DNA of 17,047 bases from Smittium culicis (lineage: Eukaryota > Kickxellomycota > Harpellomycetes > Harpellales > Legeriomycetaceae). The translations under genes were made by a program, and so were the position numbers. The notes under the pieces were generated by a model, which ran no database searches, had not been told where the DNA came from, and saw only the letters and a program-made list of their open reading frames with translations. Below, piece by piece: positions 1 to 9,630 of this stretch (within the stretch, counting starts at the first letter, position 1; every line of letters starts with the position of its first letter). The DNA lies in NCBI GenBank assembly GCA_001970855.1, contig LSSN01000217.1, positions 1 to 17,047 on the forward strand, written 5' to 3'.

Positions 1-118
1 TATCAAAAAACACAAATAAACCCAGCTACAGACCTAGAAACGTTTTCCAATGGGTTTTTATGCGAATCTTGCCTATTTTTCTATTATTTGAAATCTATCC
101 TAAAAAAAAATTAATTTC

Positions 119-172
119 GGTGCTGCTATATAGATATAGTAGTATTACAACACTACTATAAATAGAAGCACC
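119..172. repeat. Imperfect inverted repeat, hairpin-forming
   Basis: The left arm (119-143) begins GGTGCT and ends ATAGTAGT. The right arm (152-172) begins ACTACTAT and ends AGCACC. The inner 8 bp and outer 6 bp pair perfectly around an 8-base loop, with a mismatch and a 4-base bulge between them. It could be a decayed fold-back element or a structured transcript. No flanking duplication is obvious, so its origin is unknown. Confidence 0.55.
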
Positions 173-288
173 AGATCCATTTTGGGAAGGATTTTTTTAT
201 AGATAATTTTATATTTTACTTACTCCTAATTATTAATATTTATTGAAATCTTATTATAAAATAACTACAATAAAAAAAAATTTTTACT

Positions 289-345
289 GAGCCGATACGT
301 AAAATTTTTTTCAGTAGGAAATTTTTAATAGGAAAAGTATCGCTC
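289..345. repeat. Short inverted repeat
   Basis: GAGCCGATAC (289-298) pairs with GTATCGCTC (337-345), leaving one unpaired C in the left arm and a 38-base AT-rich spacer. It is richer in G and C than its surroundings, which makes pure chance less likely. No function can be assigned. Confidence 0.4.
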
Positions 346-3300
346 CTCGGAATTATCTCCCAAATATTAAAATACATATACGCTCAATAAATGCGATTAA
401 ATTTTATTTAAACTCTTAAATAATTACAATCACTGTTTATTATGAAATATTTTTTTAATATCTGATTCTTATAAATATGGATAATATAAAAAATAATTTA
501 AATTGAATTAAATTTAGTATAATTATGTTTTATATAATATAATCGTGATTAATAGAGTAGCTGAGAATTCTTATTTAAAAAAAATTTAAATATTACTATT
601 TTGATCAAATTACTGTTTGATTTAAAATATTTTTTATTATATTAACTAAAAAAATGATTTAAAGATAAAAACATATAAAATTAGCGGAGCTTATAAAAAT
701 ATAGTTAGTATTTATAAAAAAGTTAAATAAAAAAGGATGGTTTAATAATGAGTAAATTACTAAATTTATATTAAATTCACATTATAATATGAATAAAATG
801 CCAAAATATTTTATTGTAAAAAAATTAATAATGAAAATTAAAAAATAAAGATATTTGAAATAGTATAAATAAAGATTGAAATATAAAATGCATTTTCTTT
901 TTGAAACATAAAAAACAATTAAATTCTATCATTAAAGATTTAAAATGAAAATGTATTTATATAAATTATATGAGGATATTTTGAATTTAAAAATAAAATT
1001 AATCGTATTTTTTAACTTTTAACAGCATAATACGATTAAATAGAACTGTATTCTTAATATTATTTTAACCATATAATGATTTTATAAAAAATATACCTTT
1101 ATCTTTATATTATTCAAATAATCATAATTATAATTCCTATAATTAGTATAGAAAATAAAATGGATAATAAATCCTAAAAAAATGATTTATTTAATAACTG
1201 CAACGAAAAAATAAAATTTTCTATTTTAATTATATTGTTATTTAAACTTGATATGTTTTTACCTACTAAACTTAAAAATAAAGATTTGTAAAAAAATTTT
1301 TAAATTTAAAATTATAGAGTATTTATATTCATTTTGGTCTATTTTGTACTTTTGCTATAAGATTTTGACTATTTTATTCATTTAAATTTACAATAATTAA
1401 TTTTATCAACATATAGATAATCTATAAAAACTTTATTTTAATATTTTTTTTTTTAATATTTTATGAATTTACATGATTATTATCATTTACTAAATTATTT
1501 TAAACAATCAGTTTAAAAATTTAAAAACTAAAAAATTTATTAATTTTTATATAACATTTTTACAGTTCCAATAATGGCTATCTATTTTATATTCTCAATA
1601 ATTATGATTTTTCTATAATACTTCTATATGGAATATTGATTATTATTTCTAAAATATCAATACCGTATTTTACAAATCTAAATTATTTCGTGTTTATTAT
1701 TAAATGAAAATATTTTATATTATTAAATAGTAATGCCAATGATATTTATTCATAGAGGTCTTTTCAATTAATTTAATTTTCTGAATATTATCACATAAAC
1801 AATTTTTATTTTAGTTTATGCTGAAATTGATTAAGATAAAACAATATTTAATAAGAGCTAATATATATTTCAAAAATTTCCAAAAAAAAATCCATAAAAG
1901 GAAATTCATGTTTATAAACTTGAAAATATATTTATATATTAATATATTTAATCTAATAATAAAATTAACTGAGCGTTTAAATTAATTTAATAAAAAAAAT
2001 TTTTATTTATGAGGGAGAAAATCTGATTTATAATATTCTAAATCATTTGATAATAAGTTTAAACATTTATAAATCAATAAATTTGTTATTATATAATATT
2101 AAAGATAAAAAATAATCGATATTAAAATTAATAAAATATAACTAGAGGCAGAATCAAAATAAAAACAAAGAATCCATTGAAAATTTTTATTAGAGCTATA
2201 TGAATGAAAGAATAAAAACTTTACACTTTTATTACTGCTAATTCATTAATAAAATATGATAAAAAATTATTATTTATAGCTAAAATTTTTACTTTACCGA
2301 AATAAAACTTTTTTAAAGATTTGAAATTAATTTTAAACCGGATTTTTTCGTTTTAGTAAAGCAATTTATGTGTGGATACTATTAATAAAATATAAATGAA
2401 GAGGATTTAAAACTTAATTATAGAACATTAAGTTGCTAATATATTAAAAAAATTTTATAAACCATCTATTATTTTTCATAATATTATTTAATATATTGAT
2501 AACTTTATAAAATATAAGAAATTCAGCAAAAATAAATCAAATATTTTGATATAAATAAGATTTTAATTATTAAATTGCGTTTTATAAAATTTGTATTTAT
2601 ATAATAGCCACATACCTAACTACTAAAAATGAATCACCAACACAATATATTAGCTCATTTTAATGATCAAATTAAATTAAAATTTGACTGTATATATGCA
2701 ATTTAATAAAAATTAGTGAATATTTATTATAAGCATAAAATTTACAAATCTTAGCAAATAATTTAGAAATTTGATAGAAATATTATCATTAAAAATAAAA
2801 TGTAATTGAGATGATATCTAAAGTTATTATAATCCACACCCTCGCTCATTCTCAAATTTTCAACAAGTGAAAATTTATTTTTTCCAAAAAAAAATTATAA
2901 TAGTAAATCACAAAAACTGAAAAGAAAAAATTTGAATTTATAAATAAATAATTCAAAATATTTCAGCGAGATTGTAAAAGTATATGTTTAAACATGTCTC
3001 TGGTAGGGTTAACTTTTGGTATAAATAAAGTATATTTTTTGATATTTAATATTTTTTTTTATTTTAGACTAGCTCTATTTTTCCTGGAGAGTTAATTAAC
3101 AGTTTGGCATTATTTATTATTATTATTTTTTTTATTGTTTAAATTAAACAATCTATTTTAATGATACTATAAAAAATATTTAATTTCAATATGACTTTTT
3201 ATTTAAATCTTATATAAACACGACTTACTAAAATAAAAAATTCAAATCAATAAAACCACAATAAAAATCAAATTCACAGAATATTTATATACTTTTTTTT

Positions 3301-3941
3301 ATTTATAATTTAGAGATATGTATACAATATTTCCCTATTATAAACTGTAAATAATTCATCATTTAATATTATACTTATACTAATTTTTATTCAAAAATTC
3401 ACACAATTTTCATGAAAGTCGATAATAATTATTAATTTCTGATTGTTTTATATACAATAAACCATTCTAATGACATAAATTATAGAAAATAACAATGATT
3501 GTTTTTTTAGCGGTGTTATTAGGTATAATTTGTTTTTTGAAGTTTTTATGATAGTATTTATAATGATCATTACAAACAAAGAATAACCTTAATCATCTAT
3601 TAAATCAATTATGTCCTTAAGAAATTTGCTCATCTTAAAGAACTTGTATTTAAAATCAAAATAATCAGACTAAAATAAACCATTTTAAAATTCAATAAGA
3701 ACAAATGATATATGGAAGATTCTGAAAGAACAGAGTGATTTTTTGTTATTTAGTTTCATTGGCTTGAATATTCATTACTTATATTATTGGAAAAATTGAA
3801 TAGGTATTTTGATTTTTCTTATTCATTTCAATTTACAGTTTTATTTGCTAATACAAATAGACTTACTAGATATTTTCAATTAATCTTTTATGTGATTTTA
3901 TACACAACAACACTTTAAATTATAAATTGGCTACTTCATAA

Positions 3942-4127
3942 AGAAACTCGAGTATAAAAAAAAACAAAAATTTTATAGCTAAAGCATATAAAACAGATAT
4001 AAAGCTACCAAAGAAAGGTTGCCGAAAAAAAGTTCAAACAAATTCTTCTTCTACGGGCGGATACATTAATACAAAAATTAAGAAACGAAACCACTTATTC
4101 TTTTCGAATATTTCAATGTTGGAATAA
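3942..4127 (+). pseudogene. Coding-like island without a start codon
   Basis: One plus-strand frame stays open for 61 codons up to the TAA at 4125-4127, whereas the surrounding DNA averages a stop about every ten codons. The GC content is locally raised and the translation is Lys/Ser-rich and protein-like, with a central stretch reading KKGCRKKVQTNSSSTGGY. There is no in-frame ATG until almost the end (4116), so it cannot be a complete gene. It may be a relic exon or a fragment of a dead gene or transposon. AG acceptor-like sites occur near 3977 and 3993 but no partner exon was found. I do not recognise the product. Confidence 0.25.
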
Positions 4128-4224
4128 ATTTATCTTGAATTAAGCTTCAAATTTTTAATGTATTTATTATATAAAATCTCATAATTTAAATATGTAGAGG
4201 TTTATGGTTTCTAGCTGGTCCTTG

Positions 4225-4270
4225 CTGCTTAAAAAATTATTTATAAGCAGAATTAGAATGTGACTCTAAT
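4225..4270. repeat. Two adjacent perfect small inverted repeats
   Basis: CTGCTTA (4225-4231) pairs with TAAGCAG (4244-4250). One base later, ATTAGA (4252-4257) pairs with TCTAAT (4265-4270). They would form side-by-side 7-bp and 6-bp stems. The pair does not fit a tRNA cloverleaf, and no RNA family is recognised. Confidence 0.4.
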
Positions 4271-5608
4271 ATTTTTTTGAGTTTTATAGTTTTTTTTACC
4301 CATGGCTTTAATGAAAATGTATTAAAAGATTAATTTTTTTCTATAATTTTTTTGTTAATTTTAAAAATTGTTTTATTAAATTTTTGAGGTTTATATCAAT
4401 AATATGAAAAATTAAAAATTAAATAAAGAGCCAAATTTAAAGGCCTAATAATAGCAAAAGATTTTAATAATATTTAAAGTTTGCTGATTACTGATTTTAT
4501 TTAAAATTTTTTAGTAATAAAAATCGCAGAACGTATGTACGGTTTAAAAAAAGGCATGTAGAAAATTATTAATTTTCATTAATTAGGTATCCGTTTCAAA
4601 TCTCCCGTATATAGTTTTATACTATGATTAGTTAAATAGTATTTTTCTTGTTATAGTCAAGTTATATATAAGATGTTATTTTATTTTTATAAATCAATCC
4701 GCCAATTTCATTTTTTATTGATTAATGTAAGTTTTTTTTCTAGTCTTTCAAGTTTAAGTTTGAGTTTAAGAATTACTCTTTATAATATTTTTTATAACAA
4801 ATATGATTTAAAACTCATAAATTTGATTTTGATTTAGCTTAAAATGATTTTTATTTTCAGTTTAAATATGTAATTGCTTGTGTCATTAGTGCTTATTTAA
4901 TTATTTATGTTATTTATATTTCTCGTATTATAATAAAATAAATTCATATTTAAACCCTTTGCTGATTTATTATGGAAAATTTTTTACTAAAAAGTTTAAG
5001 ATTTAATGTATATTTCAAAGATTTTTTATTGCTTTATATGTAATTGGGGTCGAAAAAATAATTCACTAAGTTAAGCTTATTCATACACAGATATTTAACG
5101 TGTTTTGAAGTGAATTAAGAAATGCTCTAAAAGATATGATAGTAAATTTAAATTTATATATATTTAAATAATAAAAGTTTTCACTGATAGTAATTTAAAT
5201 AAAATGGTATAAAATGATCAAATTACATCAGTTAGCTGAAACAGCTTATTAATCAAAATAAGTTGAAATAGTTTTTTAGCTCATTATATATTTTTTATTC
5301 ACCTTGTATGACGCAGTCTAAAAGTAAATATTAGGAAATTATCAAATATGATAAATAATCAGGAATCACAATTTTTTTCATGGTAAATACTTAGAGACTC
5401 TCATATTCATAGATAATAAAATGGCAGGTATAAATTTAATTGCAATTTATAAAAATACAAAGAAAATATTCGATCTATTGAGATAATAAAAATTTATTTT
5501 ATTTTGAGGAAAGGATACATATTTTCCTATAAGTATTATTTTCTAATGGGAATTGAATAAAACTATTGGTTTTATCTTGTATTTTATCAATTATGATTTT
5601 CTAATTAC

Positions 5609-5624
5609 ATTCAGTTAACTGAAT
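5609..5624. repeat. 16-bp perfect palindrome centred on TTAA
   Basis: The sequence ATTCAGTTAACTGAAT is its own reverse complement. It lies in gene-free DNA. It could be a protein-binding site, or simply chance in AT-rich sequence. Confidence 0.4.
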
Positions 5625-6334
5625 AGAACATTGTGTAGGGAAAAATTTTATTATAAAAAGCTCTGATATTCGAAGTGATGTCCTATATAAACAATGCAAA
5701 AATTTATTGAAGGAATAAGAATAAATTTTCATAATTAGTTCATTTCAATAAATATGAATTTCGTACCATAAAAATTCAAAAGAAAACGCTAATAACGAAG
5801 CCTCGAATAGTGATAGAACCTTAGAGTATGTCTAAAAAAAGTTTTTAATCTTCTTCGTCGAATGTCTAATAGCATATAATTCTGTTATAATATTTGAATT
5901 TGATATAAAAAGAAATCATGATATATAATTCATCATTTCTATACATTTTAATATCGTCAAAAAATTAAGTGTACAATATTTTTTATATCAAATGTACACA
6001 TATAGTTTTTTAATATATGGCATATTAATGTTATGAACATTTTAATATATAAAAAATGTATAAATTTAATTTTTTTAAATATCCAAATGGAATAAAGTTA
6101 TTTTTTTAAAAAAAAAAATTCGCAAAATTTACCTAAATAGACAAGAAAATATAGATTTCTTCATTTCAGCTAAAAATGTTTACTAGAACATTTGTTTTTA
6201 AAATTGTATAAGCGAATAATAAAATTTAGGACCTAAGCGATATATACTTTTAAAATCTAGTAATTAGTTATCATATATAAGATTTTTATTGATTATATTA
6301 AAAAATGCAATTAGTTTTGCTAAAATATTTTTAG

Positions 6335-6520
6335 CCCTTTCACGAGCGCTAGATTATTTTTGATCTAGCGAATTTAATAAATTAGATTCAATTAAAATAC
6401 TTTAATTCAGAGAACTTAAGTAATATTGGTTTATTGCATTAACACTGCAAATAAAAATATTTATAAACTATAAGCGATTCTATAAATTCGTCTTTTTTAA
6501 GAGCGTTAGACAGGAAAAGG
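6335..6520 (+). mobile_element. TTAA-flanked MITE, copy 1 (piggyBac-like family)
   Basis: This 186-bp non-coding element starts CCCTTTCACGAGCGC and ends in GTTAGACAGGAAAAGG. The reverse complement of the end begins CCTTTTC, so the termini form a short imperfect inverted repeat. It is followed by TTAA (6521-6524) and preceded by TTAG (6331-6334), probably a mutated TTAA target duplication. It aligns along its length with copies 2 and 3: the shared blocks are the subterminal TATTTTTGA, an internal TTAAAATACTTTAATTC, and the GAGCGTT before the right end. A TTAA target and CCY termini are hallmarks of piggyBac-like transposons, so these are probably non-autonomous members. No transposase is present in the window. 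A subterminal 8-bp hairpin lies at 6347-6370. Confidence 0.7.
6347..6370. repeat. Subterminal hairpin in MITE copy 1
   Basis: CGCTAGAT (6347-6354) and ATCTAGCG (6363-6370) are perfect inverted arms around an 8-base loop. The same subterminal place in copies 2 and 3 keeps the TATTTTT loop but only partly keeps the arms. Confidence 0.5.
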
Positions 6521-6544
6521 TTAAATTACCTATTTAATTCTAAA

Positions 6545-6600
6545 AAGAAAACACACTCAAAGTTTTATATTCAACCAGAGGTGCAAAGATACAAATAGTT
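6545..6600 (+). pseudogene. Short coding-like fragment beside MITE copy 1
   Basis: About 18 codons ending at a TAG (6598-6600) read as a Lys-rich peptide ending KFYIQPEVQRYK. The stretch FYIQPEVQ resembles FYLRPEMQ in the relic at 8671-9110, and the DNA around the two also looks alike, so both may descend from one older repeat. This is too short for a firm call. Confidence 0.15.
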
Positions 6601-6866
6601 GATTTAAATTTGAAAATAAGCTGAAATTAGTTTTTAAATTATTAGTTCATGCAAAAAAAGCGGTAAATTAGTATTATTAGCTGTTAAATTATGATACCTA
6701 GAACATGAAAGGCATATATTATCAAATAAATATATTAATAATATGTGTATATGAAAAGTATAAAACTGAAATTAAAACTCTAAATGATTCAAATTTTTTA
6801 ATAATTGTAAGGTTTCTGGACATAATAATGATTTGATATTTATTACGCATTATCTAACACTCGAGC

Positions 6867-6936
6867 AATTTTATTGATTAGTTTTTTTCACATTAATGCG
6901 TTTATGTGAAATAATCTCAAACTAGCCAATAAAATT
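6867..6936. repeat. 70-base fold-back (imperfect hairpin)
   Basis: Three nested pairs of arms share one centre: AATTTTATTG (6867-6876) with CAATAAAATT (6927-6936), AGTTT (6880-6884) with AAACT (6919-6923), and TTTCACAT (6886-6893) with ATGTGAAA (6904-6911). The loop is 10 bases. The arms are interrupted by small unpaired stretches. It lies 130 bases left of the nested MITE cluster and is not part of that family's consensus. It may be an unrelated small fold-back element or a structured RNA. Confidence 0.55.
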
Positions 6937-7066
6937 TAAATTTTGAAATGCTGATATTCTTTAATCCAATGGATATTTGATATAAAGTTATACTAGTTAT
7001 TAATTGGGTAAAATTATAATTTAAGGAAGAAAAAAATCAATTACTTGTATTACCAAGGCTTTTTAA

Positions 7067-7447
7067 CCTTTCCTATGCAGTTGACTATTTTTGCACTTCC
7101 AAATTTAGCAAATTATACTCATTAACCTTTTCGCGCCCAACGCTCATAAAAAAATCAAATTTATTGATTCGTTTATGATTTATAAGCAAGTTTTTTATTT
7201 CTTGTCATATTAAAATGTGCCAATAATTCTTGAAGTCTCGGAATTAAAGTATTTTAATTGAGCTCTGTTGGCTACATCTGGCGGGTCAAAAATAGTCTAC
7301 CGCGCGCGAAAGGGTTAAAAGTAGCTTAATTCCGAGACCTTTCGAATCATTTGTATCTTGTAATATAACTGCAAATAATAATTATACTTATAAACCATAA
7401 ACAAATCAATAGTTTGATTTTTTCTAAGAGCGTTGAACGGGAAAGGA
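7067..7447 (+). mobile_element. TTAA-flanked MITE, copy 3, split by copy 2
   Basis: The left part is 7067-7121 plus the TTAA, and the right part is 7319-7447. Removing copy 2 and one TTAA leaves 188 bp, which matches the other copies. It starts CCTTTCCTATGCAG and ends CGTTGAACGGGAAAGGA. TTAA flanks it at 7063-7066 and 7448-7451. The shared blocks GACTATTTTTG, CTTAATTCCGAGAC and TTTGATTTTTTCTAAGAGCG identify the family. Its CG-rich termini are more eroded than those of copy 2, as expected for the older, interrupted element. Confidence 0.7.
7126..7314 (-). mobile_element. TTAA-flanked MITE, copy 2, nested in copy 3
   Basis: This 189-bp element lies in reverse orientation to copies 1 and 3 and has an exact TTAA on each side (7122-7125 and 7315-7318). 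Read on the minus strand it begins CCCTTTCGCGCGCGG. The plus-strand left end begins CCTTTTCGCGCCC, so the terminal inverted repeats match at about 11 of 13 positions. It is the best preserved copy and keeps its CpG-rich ends. It sits in the internal TTAA of copy 3, so it inserted later. It has no coding capacity and would have depended on a transposase encoded elsewhere. Confidence 0.75.
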
Positions 7448-7451
7448 TTAA

Positions 7452-8252
7452 AAGTAGCTTAGCTAAAAAAAAAGGAACTAATATCTAGTAATTGGTTGGT
7501 TAAGCCAGAGTATCATTCAAATTAAAGTCTATTTTTTAGACTATGTTTTATCTAAATACATAAATAGGTTACGTTATAGGTAATAAAGAAGTTATTGAGG
7601 GAAAATTATTTTTGAAATATAAGAACAATTTTGAATATAGAGTTCTCAATCGAAAAAGTTAGAACAGATTTTTATGACTAAAAAATTTTCTATAATTATT
7701 CGCTATATCATTATTGGTCTACAGATTACTGCTTATGAATTGCTGGTCTATAAATAAAAATTATTACGTGTACAAATAAAAACAATAGAAAAATAATCTA
7801 ATATTGTAATACCTTCAATTATCAAGTTTAATATGTTTAGTAAAATATAATGAAAAAATCTTTTAGTTATTAATTATAAATATCTGTAAAAAAAACTTTT
7901 TGAAAAATAAATAATTTGAACATAATTTGAATGGGATCAATCTGTAGAACAGGAAGTTTAAATTTTTAGTACAAATATTTCATTTATTAGGGTTAAAACG
8001 TCCTTCAAACGAAAAAATATCACAATTATAAAATAGGAATGTGAATGACTTGTATACGATCCAATGTAAATTTATTGCTCAAAAGGAACCTCTAGATATA
8101 GTATAAAAAAATAGCATGCAACTATATTAATTTTTTATACTAAAATTTCTTTTTTTTAAGGAAATACTTATTCTTTGGTATAAACATTTAACAAGAACTT
8201 TATTCATAAAGATTAAAAACTTCCATTTTATTAAACTATTCAAGGGTATATT
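7452..8252. other. AT-rich gene-free region
   Basis: No gene is supported on either strand. It begins with TTAAAAGTAGCTTA (from 7448), which repeats the bases just right of copy 2 (7315-7328). A small perfect inverted repeat, AGTCTA/TAGACT, lies at about 7527-7543. Nothing else stands out. Confidence 0.6.
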
Positions 8253-8396
8253 ATGAATCGAGGTGAAGGTTATAAGGCTCTATTACGGTTTAAAAAAATT
8301 ATAAATCAACTGTGGATAAATGTAGCTGGTTATTTGAGTGCCAAGTTTTTTTCGATGAGGGGTTCTCGTCCAAGGGAACGAGAAGTTATGGCATAA
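8253..8396 (+). CDS. Possible small ORF or relic, 47 residues
   Basis: An ATG at 8253 opens a 47-codon frame ending in TAA (8394-8396), in DNA that is richer in GC than its surroundings. The peptide starts MNRGEGYKALLRFKK, has an aromatic, hydrophobic middle and ends basic (RGSRPREREVMA). No motif or family is recognised and no flanking exon could be joined with confidence. It may be a relic of the same decayed unit as 8671-9110 rather than a working gene. The 3' part contains a small GC-rich hairpin (about 8361-8381, TTCTCGT with ACGAGAA). Confidence 0.25.
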   Translation: MNRGEGYKALLRFKKIINQLWINVAGYLSAKFFSMRGSRPREREVMA

Positions 8397-8670
8397 TGCT
8401 ATTGGCCTGAAAATATTTAATAATATATATTTCACTTTTCATCAGCTTATTTTAATGGAAATTTTATAGTTTAGTAATAATCTACGCCATTTTAAAATCA
8501 TAGTTTATTAATTCTATTATTTTATATTGGGAAAAGAAAGCTACAGAGTATTTATTCAGTGTAAGGTTTACACCATAGTACGGTGCATATGATTAGTTTT
8601 TCAGACACTGCAAAAATGTCAAATATTTAGATTTAATTGATTGTCGAAATTTCTATTCAATAGCTATTAA

Positions 8671-9110
8671 AATGTATTGATTTTTTCTAAGTGTTCCTTT
8701 TTAGAGCTTGGAGCTTATGAATACCTTTTAAACAAAACAATTGCCATTAGTAGCCGAATTTCCCTCAAAGACTGTTATAGCAATTAAGACAAAAAAATAA
8801 ATGGCTATGAAGAGGAGGTACCAACAGTTTATGTAAAATGTGGAACATATTTAGGAAGTAATTTATTGTCAAGTAGTTGGTAAGCTTTTTTTTTTATAAG
8901 CTTCGAATTTCGTACTAAAAGATGATGTTTTCTAGAACAATTTAAAAGTATGGCGAAATTAAAAAATAATGCCATTAATGATTCACACATCAGATTTTAT
9001 TTGCGCCCGGAGATGCAATAAATAATAATTTGGGTATTCAGATTAAAAGCAGTATCTACTATCCATATCTGGGAGTACATTATAGGGCTTATCTATCTAC
9101 CTTGTACTAG
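8671..9110 (+). pseudogene. Decayed coding region, possible retroelement relic
   Basis: One frame from 8671 to 9021 carries only four stops (8785, 8881, 8923 and 9019), where about a dozen would be expected at this base composition. The pieces between them are protein-like, for example KINGYEEEVPTVYVKCGTYL (residues on both sides of 8820) and LEQFKSMAKLKNNAINDS (about 8930-8980). A second frame then stays open to TAG at 9108-9110 and reads like a continuation, including SSIYYPYLGVHYRAYLSTLY. The pattern suggests a gene broken by stops and a frameshift. The CGTYLGSNLL stretch faintly recalls the active-site region of retroelement aspartic proteases, but the catalytic Asp position is Lys and the order of segments does not fit a normal Gag-Pol, so the family is unproven. 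A donor-like GGTAAGC at 8879-8885 and an acceptor-like CAG at 8991-8993 do not join in frame. Confidence 0.35.
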
Positions 9111-9630
9111 TAATTTAAAATATTGTAAAATATAAAGGCGTCAAATAAAGGGAATTCAAGATTTCAAACTCCTCAGTAACTTGTAAGAATAAATCAGAAT
9201 TCGTTACAATGCCGTGCCTTTGTGTGCAGAGTTTCAGTAACTAGTAATTTCAGGGCGCAAATATGCGCGGATTTTGAATTGGCAGCGATATTTGCGAATT
9301 TTGTGAACACCTAATAGTTTAACGCGGAACTATTTGCAACTCTTGCCTCCCAATGGATACATATTGGTTTCTCAGATTTGAAAAGATCTACCACTCGTTT
9401 ATAAACATTTTTTCAAAGTCGAGGGTCGGAAATTTTTATTATGTAATTATTGATTACGATTCAGTTTATGAAATGATCTTTATGTAATAGTGGTATTTCG
9501 GAACCAATTTTGACGTACTATAAAAATTAGCCATCAATTTTATTCAAGCTTTTGCTCTGTATTTCAGCATATAAATACAAAGTCTAGCGGGCACAAAAAC
9601 ACAAATTATCTTATAGTCCATTTTCGTCAA
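9111..9630. other. Intergenic region, moderately GC-richer
   Basis: No open frame is supported. Composition is less extreme than to the left. It contains a 14-base near-identical direct repeat (TCAGTAACTTGTAA at 9173-9186 and TCAGTAACTAGTAA at 9234-9247) and a small GC hairpin, GCGCA-AATA-TGCGC, at 9255-9268. It probably grades into the upstream regulatory region of the large gene. Confidence 0.4.

Larger units (their letters stand above)
1..3941. other. AT-rich gene-free region
   Basis: No open frame of useful length occurs on either strand, and stop codons fall about as densely as expected for DNA of roughly 80-85% A+T. Homopolymer A and T runs are abundant. The only structure I can point to is two inverted repeats near the left edge (119-172 and 289-345), listed separately. 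A short minus-strand coding-like stretch of about 15 codons sits near 3065-3110 but is too short to call. No tRNA-like A-box/B-box pair, rRNA or telomere array was recognised. Confidence 0.7.
4128..6330. other. AT-rich gene-free region with short palindromes
   Basis: No gene can be supported on either strand. The stretch contains two adjacent perfect small hairpins (4225-4270) and a 16-bp perfect palindrome (5609-5624). Brief coding-like runs, such as about 18 codons around 5784-5837, are too short to separate from chance. The remainder is homopolymer-rich AT sequence. Confidence 0.65.

Noticed and set aside
1..3941. Telomere or CRISPR-like arrays near the left edge
   Set aside because: Only isolated AT-rich words recur. 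There is no regular unit or spacing.
8320..8384. tRNA or SINE-like B-box (GGTTCTCGTCC)
   Set aside because: Two of the key B-box bases differ, no matching A-box or T-stem pairing is present, and the stretch lies inside a coding-like frame.
8880..8993. Intron joining the two parts of the 8671-9110 relic
   Set aside because: The donor GTAAGC and acceptor CAG look good, but joining them creates a TGA at the junction and other stops remain.
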